DNA of 64,000 nucleotides from Fusobacteriales bacterium. GTDB lineage: Bacteria > Fusobacteriota > Fusobacteriia > Fusobacteriales > Fusobacteriaceae. This document shows positions 43,946-51,674 of the stretch, in pieces. The notes below the pieces were generated by a model. The model saw only the letters and a program-made list of their open reading frames with translations, was not told where the DNA came from and searched no databases. The position numbers and the translations under genes are program-made. The DNA lies in assembly GCA_020063625.1 (NCBI GenBank), contig JAICDD010000001.1:1-64000 (forward strand), written 5' to 3'. Numbering within the stretch: the first letter of the stretch is position 1; each line of letters starts with the position of its first letter.

Positions 43946-46379
43946 ATATTTCACCTATTTTTTTATAATGAATATTTTTAGTAGGAATATTTTCTACAAA
44001 AATTTTACCATATCTTTTTGTATATAGTCTATTATCTAGTATTGTTACTATTCCTTTATCCTCTTTACTTCTTATAAGTCGACCTATTCCTTGTTTGAAT
44101 TTTATTATTGATTCTGGTATTTGATATTCCATAAATGCATTTTTTCCCTCTTTATTCATACTCTCAATTATCGCTTCTACTACTGGGTCACTAGGCACTT
44201 TAAATGGTAATTTCACCAAAATTACTGAACTTAATTTCTTACCTTTTACATCTACCCCTTCCCAGAAACTATCTGTACCAAAAAGCACTGGTTTTTCTGC
44301 CATTTTATACATATTAATCAATTTATTTCTTGGTGCACTACCTTGTAAAAATATTTCATATCCATCTTTTTCTAATCTATCTCTTATTAAATAATAAAGA
44401 TAATTTAAACTTGAATATGAGGTAAATAGTAAAAAAGTATTCCCTTTTGCTTTTTCTATTAATTTTATAACAAAATTTTGTATTTTATCTAAAAAATCTC
44501 TTGCATTTGGATCTGGTATATCTTTTGGTATATAAACTTTCATTTGTTTATCATAATCAAATGGAGAATGGATTATTTTTTCATAAGTTTCTTCATCTAA
44601 TCCAATTGATTCTTTAAAATAATTAAAATCTTTTCCAATTGCAATAGTAGCAGAAGTAAATATTATTTTATCTAAATTTTCATAAAGAGTTGTTTTTAAT
44701 TCATTAGTTATTTTAAGTGGGGTCGCTACTAATTTTGCATTTCCTCTTTTTATATTTGTAGATAACCAATATATAAATTTTTCATCTTCCATTTCTGTAA
44801 TAAATTTAAAATTCATAAAATAATTTTCTATTCTATCTACATATTTTCTATAATCATTAATAATCCCTTCTTCATCTTCATAATCTTTTAAAATTCTATT
44901 AAATTCTCTTTGTTTTCTAATATATGTATTATATGAAATATATAATTCTGATTCGAATTTTTTTAAATTATTCCAATTATCGTCTATTAATAATTTTTCT
45001 GGTCTTAATCTTAAATTTATACTTCCTGTTCCAGAATATAATTCCATTAATTTAATAAAATAATCATTCCCTTTTCTAAAAAGTTCTTCATGAATAGGAA
45101 TAATTACATCATTAATATATTTTTTTATTTTTTCATATTCTTTTTTATTTTTCTTTTTTATATAATAGCTTATATTATAAATATGCCCTAAATTTTTTGA
45201 TTTTCCAGGTTTTATTCTATATATATTGTTCATTGCTTTCGTAAATGCATATTTTGATACTTCATAAGAAAAATAATCTCTTGCTACTTTCTCTATATTA
45301 TGTGCTTCATCAAATATTACTAAATCATAATTTGGAATTATGGAAAATTCTGTATTAAATCCAACTTCTTTTCTTATTGCCAAATCAGAAAAATACATAT
45401 GGTGATTTGTAATAAGAAGATCTGCTTCTTCTTTTTCTTCTCTTGATTTCATAAAAAAACATTTATGTTTATTTGGACACTTATTCATTGTACAAATATC
45501 TGTTTCACTTGCAAAAAGTTCCCATACATTAGAAGAGGGTTCAAAATATAGTTCTGCTTTATCTCCTGTTTTCGTTTTAGGAATCCACTCTTTAATTTTT
45601 TCTATCTCTTGCATTTGTGATTCACTAAAATCTTCACTATTTACTCCACCATTTCTATTTAAATTTATATATTTTCTAAGGCAAACATAGTTTCCTCTTC
45701 CTTTTACTAAAATATATTTAAAATCTTCTGGAATTACTTTTTTTATTATTGGAATATCTTTATTTAGAAGTTGTTCTTGTAAATTTATAGTATTTGTTGT
45801 TACTACTACTTTTTTTTCATTTTTTATTGCCCATTCAATAGCTGGAATAAGATATGCTAATGTTTTTCCTGTCCCTGTTCCTGCTTCTACAATTAATTTT
45901 TTATTATCATTAAGTCCCATTTCTATAATTTTTGCCATCTCTAATTGCTCATGTCTATACTCAAATTCACTAAATACCTGACTTAAAAGTCCACCTTTTT
46001 CAAAAAAAGGTGCTATATCTATTTTTTCTATAATTTCTTCTTTTAATTCAACTATTACATATATATCATTAACATCATTATTTACTATATACGAGCCACC
46101 TTTTTTCTTATTTGCATACATTGAAGCTACTGCTACATCTGTATCTGAAGGATAAAGATATCCTGATGGATGATTGTGGATTATGACTTCCCTTTTTTTC
46201 ATATATGAAATAATAGCTGGCACACTTTTCTCATTTCCTCTAGCTATTACTTCTACATCATATACCATCATATTTTCATCAGTTAATCCACGAAAAAATA
46301 CTTCATTTCCATGAGCTAATTCTATCTCTCTTTTTATTTTTTCGCACGCTTCTTGAGTAATTCTATCTAAAATATTCAT
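43944..46379 (-). CDS. JAMM/RadC-like domain fused to DinG-family helicase
   Basis: The 811-residue protein has two parts. Residues about 15-115 form a JAMM/MPN+ fold: possible catalytic E26, then H68-x-H70 and S78-x2-D81 in HNHPSGYLYPSDTD, the full metal motif seen in RadC. From about 135 it is an XPD/DinG helicase. It has Walker A EAGTGTGKT (165-173), a probable iron-sulfur cluster (Cys in YVCLRK and in CTMNKCPNKHKCFF), IFDEAHNIE, and GTDSFWEGVDV plus QGIGRLIRS in the C-terminal half. It lacks the exonuclease domain that Gram-positive DinG carries at this position. A role in resolving DNA or R-loop structures is inferred. Confidence 0.92.
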   Translation of the reverse strand: MNILDRITQEACEKIKREIELAHGNEVFFRGLTDENMMVYDVEVIARGNEKSVPAIISYMKKREVIIHNHPSGYLYPSDTDVAVASMYANKKKGGSYIVNNDVNDIYVIVELKEEIIEKIDIAPFFEKGGLLSQVFSEFEYRHEQLEMAKIIEMGLNDNKKLIVEAGTGTGKTLAYLIPAIEWAIKNEKKVVVTTNTINLQEQLLNKDIPIIKKVIPEDFKYILVKGRGNYVCLRKYINLNRNGGVNSEDFSESQMQEIEKIKEWIPKTKTGDKAELYFEPSSNVWELFASETDICTMNKCPNKHKCFFMKSREEKEEADLLITNHHMYFSDLAIRKEVGFNTEFSIIPNYDLVIFDEAHNIEKVARDYFSYEVSKYAFTKAMNNIYRIKPGKSKNLGHIYNISYYIKKKNKKEYEKIKKYINDVIIPIHEELFRKGNDYFIKLMELYSGTGSINLRLRPEKLLIDDNWNNLKKFESELYISYNTYIRKQREFNRILKDYEDEEGIINDYRKYVDRIENYFMNFKFITEMEDEKFIYWLSTNIKRGNAKLVATPLKITNELKTTLYENLDKIIFTSATIAIGKDFNYFKESIGLDEETYEKIIHSPFDYDKQMKVYIPKDIPDPNARDFLDKIQNFVIKLIEKAKGNTFLLFTSYSSLNYLYYLIRDRLEKDGYEIFLQGSAPRNKLINMYKMAEKPVLFGTDSFWEGVDVKGKKLSSVILVKLPFKVPSDPVVEAIIESMNKEGKNAFMEYQIPESIIKFKQGIGRLIRSKEDKGIVTILDNRLYTKRYGKIFVENIPTKNIHYKKIGEI

Positions 46380-46438
46380 TATTCACCTCATTATTTATTC
46401 ATCAAATAATTTTACTATGTTTTTAAAATTTTTTAAAG

Positions 46439-46467
46439 TTGATTTTTGATTTTATTTTTGGTATAAT
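46439..46467 (+). promoter_or_regulatory. rpsT promoter
   Basis: TTGATT (46439-46444), a 17-base spacer and TGG-TATAAT (46462-46467) form a strong extended promoter. Confidence 0.85.
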
Positions 46468-46519
46468 ATATATGGTCCATGTTCAATTTAATAAAGTCCA
46501 TAACCTTGAGTATCGTGTT

Positions 46520-46548
46520 GTCAAGAAATCTTCTTGACTTATTTTAAC
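46520..46548 (+). promoter_or_regulatory. Hairpin in the rpsT leader
   Basis: GTCAAGAA-ATC-TTCTTGAC (8 bp stem) followed by TTATTTT lies in the 130-base leader of rpsT. It could be an attenuator or a site for autogenous control; the U tract is imperfect. Confidence 0.45.
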
Positions 46549-46601
46549 AAAAATGTTAGATTATTGAAAGAATTTTTAAATTTTTAAGGAGGTATGGAAC
46601 T

Positions 46602-46862
46602 TTGGCTCATTCAAAATCAGCTAAAAAAAGAGTTGTTATCGCAGAAAGAAACAGAGTAAGAAATCAAGCTATAAAAAGTAGAGTAAAAACTATGGTTAAA
46701 AAAGTATTATTAGCAGTAGAAGCTAAGGATGCAGAAGCTGCAAAAGCTGCTTTAGCTGTAGCTTACAAAGAACTTGATAAAGCTGTAACTAAAGGTGTAC
46801 TAAAAAAACAAACTGTTTCTAGAAAAAAATCTAGATTAGCTGCAAAAGTAAACTCATTATAA
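46602..46862 (+). CDS. rpsT: 30S ribosomal protein S20
   Basis: The 86-residue basic helical protein starts MAHSKSAKKRV and continues RNRVRNQAIKSRVKT, as S20 does. It binds 16S rRNA early in 30S assembly. The start is TTG 46602, nine bases after a perfect AAGGAGG. No in-frame ATG is available, and an out-of-frame ATG at 46594 lies between. The E. coli rpsT also starts with UUG, where the weak start takes part in control. Monocistronic, with a strong terminator. Confidence 0.97.
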   Translation: MAHSKSAKKRVVIAERNRVRNQAIKSRVKTMVKKVLLAVEAKDAEAAKAALAVAYKELDKAVTKGVLKKQTVSRKKSRLAAKVNSL

Positions 46863-46891
46863 TAAAAAGACTGTTTTTCAGTCTTTTTATT
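46861..46891 (+). terminator. rpsT terminator
   Basis: AATAAAAAGACTG / CAGTCTTTTTATT, a 13-bp stem with a five-T loop, begins at the rpsT stop codon. Confidence 0.92.
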
Positions 46892-46904
46892 ACTAGTTTT
46901 TTTC

Positions 46905-46916
46905 GAAAGCGCTTTC
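46905..46916. promoter_or_regulatory. LacI-type operator upstream of the regulator gene
   Basis: The perfect palindrome GAAAGCGCTTTC has the central CG and flanks of LacI/GalR operators. It lies 16 bases before the regulator ATG and an identical copy precedes the MATE gene, so autoregulation is likely. Confidence 0.8.
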
Positions 46917-46932
46917 TATATGGGGGGAGAAT

Positions 46933-47907
46933 ATGAATATATATGAAATAGCTAAATTAGCTAATGTTTCTATAACTACTGTTTCTCGTGTAATAAATAA
47001 CCGTGATGGAGTAAGTAAAAAAACAAAAGAAAAAATCGAAAAAATTATATCTGAAAATAATTTTACTCCCAATCATATTGCACAATCACTTACTGGGAAA
47101 AATACTAAATCTATTGGTATTATTGTACCTACTATTGATTCTTATTTTAAAAAAAGTATTAAAGTCATTGATCAAATCGCTTTAGAGAATGGATTTTCTT
47201 TACTTTTAAGCACAACAATAAAAAATATTAAAGATAAGATTAATTTTTTAATTCAAAAAAAAGTAGATGCCATTATAATTTTTGGTTTAGGATTTAATTC
47301 AGATGAAGTAAAATTTATAAAACAAATTTCAAAAAATACACCTATTTTTTCATTTGGTAGCGATCTTACTTCTTATAATATTCCAAGTATTATACACAAC
47401 AATGTTGAAGCATTAACTTTAGCTATTGATTTTTTACAATCAAATAATCATAATAATATTTTGTTTTTTTTAGCAAAATCTTCTACAAAAAATGAAATAT
47501 TATTAAAAAATATCTTATCAAATTATAAATCTATTAATAAATATGATATTATTTATAGTGATTTTTCAATAGAAAATGCATATATAATAGCTGAAAAATA
47601 TTTTAAAAATTTAAAAAATTTACCTTCTGCTATTATTGCTGCTAATGATAATATGGCTATTGGTATAATGAAAGCTTTAAATAAACTAAATATATCTATT
47701 CCAAATGATATATCTATAATTGGATATGATAATATAGAAATTTCTAAATATCTTTCTCCTTCTTTAACTACAATTGATGTTGATTTAGAGAATGCTGGAA
47801 AAATTGCAATAACTACAATATTTAAAATGTTAGATAAAAAAGAATATCCATTAATTAATTATTTAAAACCTAATTTAATAATAAGAGAGAGTGTAAAAAA
47901 ATTATAA
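46933..47907 (+). CDS. LacI/GalR-family transcription regulator
   Basis: The 324-residue protein has the LacI helix-turn-helix (YEIAKLANVSITTVSRVINN), the hinge helix IAQSLTGKNTKSIGIIVPT and a periplasmic-binding-protein-like effector domain (ISIIGYDNIEISKYLSPSLTTID). The ligand is unknown. It is flanked by two identical operator palindromes and followed by a MATE transporter, which it probably controls together with itself. A GGGGGGAG ribosome site precedes the ATG. Confidence 0.93.
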   Translation: MNIYEIAKLANVSITTVSRVINNRDGVSKKTKEKIEKIISENNFTPNHIAQSLTGKNTKSIGIIVPTIDSYFKKSIKVIDQIALENGFSLLLSTTIKNIKDKINFLIQKKVDAIIIFGLGFNSDEVKFIKQISKNTPIFSFGSDLTSYNIPSIIHNNVEALTLAIDFLQSNNHNNILFFLAKSSTKNEILLKNILSNYKSINKYDIIYSDFSIENAYIIAEKYFKNLKNLPSAIIAANDNMAIGIMKALNKLNISIPNDISIIGYDNIEISKYLSPSLTTIDVDLENAGKIAITTIFKMLDKKEYPLINYLKPNLIIRESVKKL

Positions 47908-47924
47908 TTTTTTTAAATTATAAC

Positions 47925-47936
47925 GAAAGCGCTTTC
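47925..47936. promoter_or_regulatory. LacI-type operator upstream of the MATE gene
   Basis: Second perfect GAAAGCGCTTTC, also preceded by C, between the regulator stop and the MATE ribosome site AAGGAG. Confidence 0.8.
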
Positions 47937-47952
47937 AAAAGGAGTGAAATTT

Positions 47953-49290
47953 ATGTTTAAATATTTAAAATCAAATAAGTCTCTTATGATTCAAATTTTA
48001 ATTATTAGTTTTCCTGTAATTATACAAATGTATATGAAAACAGCAATAGGAACTATAGATAAAATTATGATTGGACAATTAGGAGAAGCTGCTATTTCTG
48101 GAGTTGGTGCATCAAATCAAATTATGTTTTTAATGATGATGATATTCACTGCAATAGGAATGGGGGTTGGAATAATAGCTTCTCAAGCTGTTGGTGCAAA
48201 AGAGTTTTCAAAAATTAAACTTATTTTTGGCTCATCTATAATTATAGGAATAATTTTTGGATTATTTTTCAATATAATTTTTCTTTTTTTTCCACAATTT
48301 TTTTTAAAAATAATTGGAGCTAAAAGTGAAATATTAAATGCTGGTAGTTTATATCTTAAAATTGTTTCTTTTACTATCATCCCAGGTGTTTTAAGCTTTA
48401 TCCTAACAGGAATTTTTAGAGCTTTTACTGATAATAATATTTTACTTTATTCATCATTTTTCGCTGCTAGTATCAATTTAATTCTTGATTATTTATTTAT
48501 AATCGTCTTTAAAATGGGAATTTTAGGTGCTGCTCTAGCCACTGTTATATCTTCTTTTATAGAAATAAGTATAATGTTCTTTTTTTTATTTAAAAATCGT
48601 ATTAGATATCATATAAATATATCTGATACTTTAAAATTTTCAAAAAATATGTTTATACAAATGATATCTTTAGGATGGCCTATATCTATTGATACTTTTT
48701 TATGGAGAATATCTGCTATTATAATGATTAGTATGATTCTTCGACTTGGAGTAGTCGCCTCAGGTGCAAATGAAGTTATAAATCTAGTTAAAAACCTTTT
48801 TCTATTACCTACTTTTGCAATAGGAAGTGCTATTTCAGGATTAATAGGTCAAAAAATAGGGAGTAAAAATTTTGATGAAGTTGTAAAAATATCTAAACTA
48901 TTATTCTATATAATGTTTGTTATTTTATTTGTTTTCTCTATTTTACTTTCTATGTTTTCATATTTCGTACCTAAAGTTTTTAACTTTAAATATGAAACTA
49001 AAATATTAATACAACAAATATTAATTTTTTATGGCTTTTTACAATTTCCACAAATTGCTAATTCAATATATCCAAATATTTTAAGAGCTGGAGGAGACAC
49101 TAAAATTATTATATTTATTACTTCTATATCATCATATTTATTTTTACTACCTTTTGTTTATATATTTGCTTTTATATTTAAACTAGGTCTTATAGGAGTA
49201 ATTATTGGAGAATTTTTAGGAGAAACTATTAAGGCTATCTTTTTTTATTATAGATATAAAAAAAATATCTGGCAAAAAAATATTCTTTAA
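47953..49290 (+). CDS. MATE family efflux transporter
   Basis: The protein of about 445 residues has twelve membrane helices in two related halves. The MATE features are MIGQLGEAAISGVGASNQI in helix 1-2 and AGGDTKIIIFITSISSY late in the protein. It exports organic cations, drugs or metabolites with Na+ or H+. ATG 47953 has AAGGAG eight bases upstream. Control by a LacI-type regulator hints that the cargo or inducer may be a sugar-like metabolite, but that is inference. Confidence 0.93.
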   Translation: MFKYLKSNKSLMIQILIISFPVIIQMYMKTAIGTIDKIMIGQLGEAAISGVGASNQIMFLMMMIFTAIGMGVGIIASQAVGAKEFSKIKLIFGSSIIIGIIFGLFFNIIFLFFPQFFLKIIGAKSEILNAGSLYLKIVSFTIIPGVLSFILTGIFRAFTDNNILLYSSFFAASINLILDYLFIIVFKMGILGAALATVISSFIEISIMFFFLFKNRIRYHINISDTLKFSKNMFIQMISLGWPISIDTFLWRISAIIMISMILRLGVVASGANEVINLVKNLFLLPTFAIGSAISGLIGQKIGSKNFDEVVKISKLLFYIMFVILFVFSILLSMFSYFVPKVFNFKYETKILIQQILIFYGFLQFPQIANSIYPNILRAGGDTKIIIFITSISSYLFLLPFVYIFAFIFKLGLIGVIIGEFLGETIKAIFFYYRYKKNIWQKNIL

Positions 49291-49291
49291 T

Positions 49292-49330
49292 AAAAAAGCG
49301 TAATAATATTTTCTATTATTGCGCTTTTTT
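49292..49330. terminator. Bidirectional terminator after the MATE gene
   Basis: AAAAAAGCG-T-AATAAT pairs with ATTATT-G-CGCTTTTTT (16 pairs including one G-T, seven-base loop). It serves the MATE gene and the convergent repressor gene. Confidence 0.9.
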
Positions 49331-49333
49331 ATT

Positions 49334-50059
49334 TTAACTAACTATAGCTTTCCAAAATTTCCCTACTATACTAAATTCTGTATTTTCATCTACTATTATA
49401 GGTTCATGATTAATATTTAGACTTGTTAGTATAACTCTTCCTGTTTTATCTCTATTATATACTTTTATTACTGTCTTATTTTCTACTATAAATACTCCTA
49501 TTTCTCGATTTTCTGGCATTATCCCTACTTTTATAAGAACTATATCACCTTCATGAAATTTAGGCTCCATACTATCTCCTTTTACCTTTACCCCTACTAT
49601 ATCTGCTCTTGCTCCTATTAATGGGATTTTTATAGTTTCTTCTGGTTCTGGATAATTTTCTATTTCATTATATCCAGCTCTTACATAAGAATATATTGGT
49701 ATTTCTCTATAATCACTATCTTGAATAAAACTTATATTTTCTTCTACATTTTCTACTTTTTTTAATTTTTCTATAATGCTATTTTTTTTATCAATTTCCT
49801 TTTTTAATATTTCCATTTCTTCTATTACAATATCCGGAGTTTTTGCAAATGCTAAGATTCTTCTTAATTCATTTTCATCCTCTTTTTTCAAATCATAATA
49901 ATTTAATAATTTATTTAAAATTTTATCTGATGGAACAATTTTATTATTTTCAATATCATGAAGATAAGATTTTGAAACTCCTGTATTTTTTGCAAGTTCT
50001 GTAAGAGTTAAATCACTATCTATTCTTAATTTTTTAAAATATTCTCCATATGTTATCAC
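49334..50059 (-). CDS. XRE/S24 self-cleaving repressor (CI/LexA-like)
   Basis: The 241-residue protein has an N-terminal HTH (LTLTELAKNTGVSKSYLHDIE, about 18-38), a coiled-coil linker (IEEMEILKKEIDKKNSIIEKL) and a C-terminal S24 peptidase domain. It has a candidate Ala-Gly cleavage site in YVRAGY, nucleophile Ser in VKGDSMEPKF and Lys in NKTVIKVY. Such proteins are cut upon RecA activation and derepress SOS, prophage or competence genes. No phage genes are seen here. It ends at a shared terminator and starts beside mosaic repeat B. Confidence 0.9.
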   Translation of the reverse strand: MITYGEYFKKLRIDSDLTLTELAKNTGVSKSYLHDIENNKIVPSDKILNKLLNYYDLKKEDENELRRILAFAKTPDIVIEEMEILKKEIDKKNSIIEKLKKVENVEENISFIQDSDYREIPIYSYVRAGYNEIENYPEPEETIKIPLIGARADIVGVKVKGDSMEPKFHEGDIVLIKVGIMPENREIGVFIVENKTVIKVYNRDKTGRVILTSLNINHEPIIVDENTEFSIVGKFWKAIVS

Positions 50060-50297
50060 TATTCTTTCCTCCTTATTTATACGATTAATTATTTATTTTA
50101 CACATAAACTTTAATTTCTTATTATACAAAGTTTTATATATTTTTGGAAACCACAAGATTTACACGGGATGTTACACAAAATTTTTTTGTTACACAAAGA
50201 GCACAGAGAAAAAGCACTAAGGACCACTAAGGATTTTTTTGAAACCACTGAATAAACACCAAATTTATCAGTGTTAATCACGTGGTTCCTAAGATTT

Positions 50298-50339
50298 TCT
50301 TTGTGGTACTTTGTGTTCTCTTTTCTTTGTGCTAAATTT
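50298..50339 (+). repeat. 42-bp direct repeat, copy 1
   Basis: An exact 42-base unit beginning TCTTTGTGGTACTTTGTG and ending GTGCTAAATTT, repeated at 50564-50605 inside mosaic element B. Confidence 0.95.
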
Positions 50340-50451
50340 AATCAGTGATAATCCGCGTTTTTCCGTGGCTATTTTTTAATTATTAATTTTTTTCTATCCT
50401 GTGTTTATCTGTGAAAATCTTGTGGTTTCTATTTATTTCGCTTATCAGCGA

Positions 50452-50479
50452 CTTACTTTTTTAAAGATAAAAAAGTAAG
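50452..50479. repeat. Perfect hairpin inside element B
   Basis: CTTACTTTTTTA-AAGA-TAAAAAAGTAAG, a 12-bp perfect stem with a four-base loop, preceded by a small CGCT-TATC-AGCG hairpin (50439-50450). It lies between the two 42-bp repeats. Confidence 0.85.
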
Positions 50480-50563
50480 CAAAAAATCCTTCTCACTACT
50501 CACTTCTTACTCATAACTTCTTACTTCTCACTGCTCACTCTTTATTTCTTACTAATTTTTTTA

Positions 50564-50605
50564 TCTTTGTGGTACTTTGTGTTCTCTTTTCTTTGTGCTA
50601 AATTT
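50564..50605 (+). repeat. 42-bp direct repeat, copy 2
   Basis: Identical to 50298-50339. Similarity continues imperfectly downstream (ATCAGT, then ATCCGNGTTTTT). Confidence 0.95.
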
Positions 50606-50855
50606 TCATCAGTAAAAATCCGTGTTTTTCTGTGGCTAGTTTTATTCTATTCATTTAAATTATTATCCTTCATGGTTGCTTTTTTATTGTCAATTGTCAA
50701 ATTTAATCTTGTATTTATCGGTGTGCATCCTGTGGTTCCAATTATCTTTTAATTCTTCTCACTATTATTATTTTCCCTCAATCATATTATACATTTTTTT
50801 TTGAAAAAAATCAAAAAAATCCATTTTTTTTTGGAAATACACTTGATTTTTTTTT

Positions 50856-50861
50856 TATAAT
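50856..50861 (+). promoter_or_regulatory. Candidate -10 of the small XRE gene
   Basis: TATAAT lies about 55 bases before ATG 50916. A TTGGAA at 50831 would be 19 bases away, a poor spacing, so the promoter is tentative. Confidence 0.45.
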
Positions 50862-50915
50862 GTATTACACTATTAATAGGAAATGTTCGATTAAAAAAGG
50901 AAAAGGGTGGTATTT

Positions 50916-51133
50916 ATGATAAGTGAAGTTATTTTAGCTGATAAAATTCAAGAAATTGCTAATAAAAAAAATATTTCTATTAATCAACTTGCGCACATGA
51001 TAAACTACTCACCAAAGTCATTAAAACATACTTTATATAAAATGAAAAAAATAATCAAAATCAAAGTCTTAGTTTTGATTGCTTTATTGCTATAACAGAA
51101 GCTTTAAATATTAACATAGAAGAACTTATGTAA
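50916..51133 (+). pseudogene. Small XRE-type DNA-binding protein, frameshifted in an A7 tract
   Basis: From ATG 50916 (AAGGGTGG ribosome site) the frame gives ADKIQEIANKKNISINQLAH, then SPKSLKHTLYKMKK, an HTH pattern. After seven A residues (about 51034-51040) it drifts into a hydrophobic tail and stops at 51095. One extra A would continue as NNQNQSLSFDCFIAITEALN and end at 51133 with NIEELM, which is a normal C-terminus for a 72-residue XRE regulator. I therefore treat 50916-51133 as one frameshifted gene. It may be a mutation or a sequencing error. Confidence 0.72.
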
Positions 51134-51145
51134 CATCATCTTTTT

Positions 51146-51185
51146 TATAATAGAGAGACTAGAAATATTAATATATAGTCTCTCT
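51146..51185 (+). promoter_or_regulatory. -10 box and leader hairpin before the 138-residue gene
   Basis: TATAAT at 51146-51151 is directly followed by AGAGAGACTA / TAGTCTCTCT (10-bp stem, 14-base loop, 51152-51185). A transcript starting here would begin with this hairpin. It could alternatively be the terminator of the XRE gene, but it lacks a T tail. Confidence 0.5.
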
Positions 51186-51214
51186 CAAATATTTATAAAT
51201 TTAGGAGGATTATT

Positions 51215-51631
51215 ATGTCTGGTTTACTTGAAAAACAATTAAAAAATCTTTTTTCAGCACAAAATAGATTTATTCAAATTCTTGAAAAACAATTATCAAA
51301 TGAAAATCTTAAAATTTTATATCAAAATATGTTTAAAACTCTTCAAACTAGAGCTTTTTATTATACTTTGATTAGTAAAAACAATCACTTTGAATCTCTA
51401 TTATTTGATAATATCAATGACTATAATTCTTTTAAAATAAATAATCTTTTTAAAGAATTTGAAATATTAATTTTAAAAATTTTTTATGAAAATAATGAAT
51501 TTGATAAATATAATCTAAAACTTATGCAACAATTAATTATTGAAGAAAAAGAGTTTCATGAATTTTTAAAAAAATTTTTATCTAAAAATATTTCTCTAGA
51601 ATACTCTAATATAAACAGAATCACTTCTTAA
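51215..51631 (+). CDS. Helical protein of unknown function
   Basis: The 138-residue protein is predicted by eye to be almost all helix (LLEKQLKNLFSAQNRFIQIL, LMQQLIIEEKEFHEFLKKF), with many Phe, Leu, Asn and Lys. There is no signal peptide or membrane helix. The four-helix look and EEKEFH recall ferritin-like bundles, but the metal-binding pattern is incomplete, so I do not assign it. An AGGAGG ribosome site and a terminator support it as a real gene. Confidence 0.72.
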   Translation: MSGLLEKQLKNLFSAQNRFIQILEKQLSNENLKILYQNMFKTLQTRAFYYTLISKNNHFESLLFDNINDYNSFKINNLFKEFEILILKIFYENNEFDKYNLKLMQQLIIEEKEFHEFLKKFLSKNISLEYSNINRITS

Positions 51632-51658
51632 AAATAAAATTAAGAAGTGATTTTTATA
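51619..51658 (+). terminator. Terminator of the 138-residue gene
   Basis: AATCACTTCTTA / TAAGAAGTGATT (12-bp stem, ten-base loop) begins within the last codons and is followed by TTTATATT. It also faces the convergent gatB. Confidence 0.85.
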
Positions 51659-51674
51659 TTATTTTATAAAATTT

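Larger units (their letters stand above)
50121..50775. repeat. Non-coding mosaic repeat element B, related to element A
   Basis: About 655 bases without a credible gene. The left part carries GAAACCACAAGATTTACACGGG and TTACACAAAGAGCACAGAGAAAA with ACCACTAAGGA, as in element A. The right part carries AATCCGcGTTTTTCCGTGGC at 50350 and 50617, and ATCCTGTGTTTATCTGTG at 50396. A TTCTCACT-type run spans 50489-50556. The stretch 50617-50775 is colinear with 39349-39550 of element A, so the two are dispersed copies of one element about 11 kb apart. Confidence 0.8.

Noticed and set aside
50567-50752. 61-codon open frame in repeat element B
   Set aside because: It spans the 42-bp repeat and low-complexity words, with no ribosome site; treated as chance.
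50881-50892. ATGTTCGAT as a LexA/SOS half-site before the XRE gene
   Set aside because: Only one half matches the CGAAC...GTTCG pattern; too weak to list as an operator.
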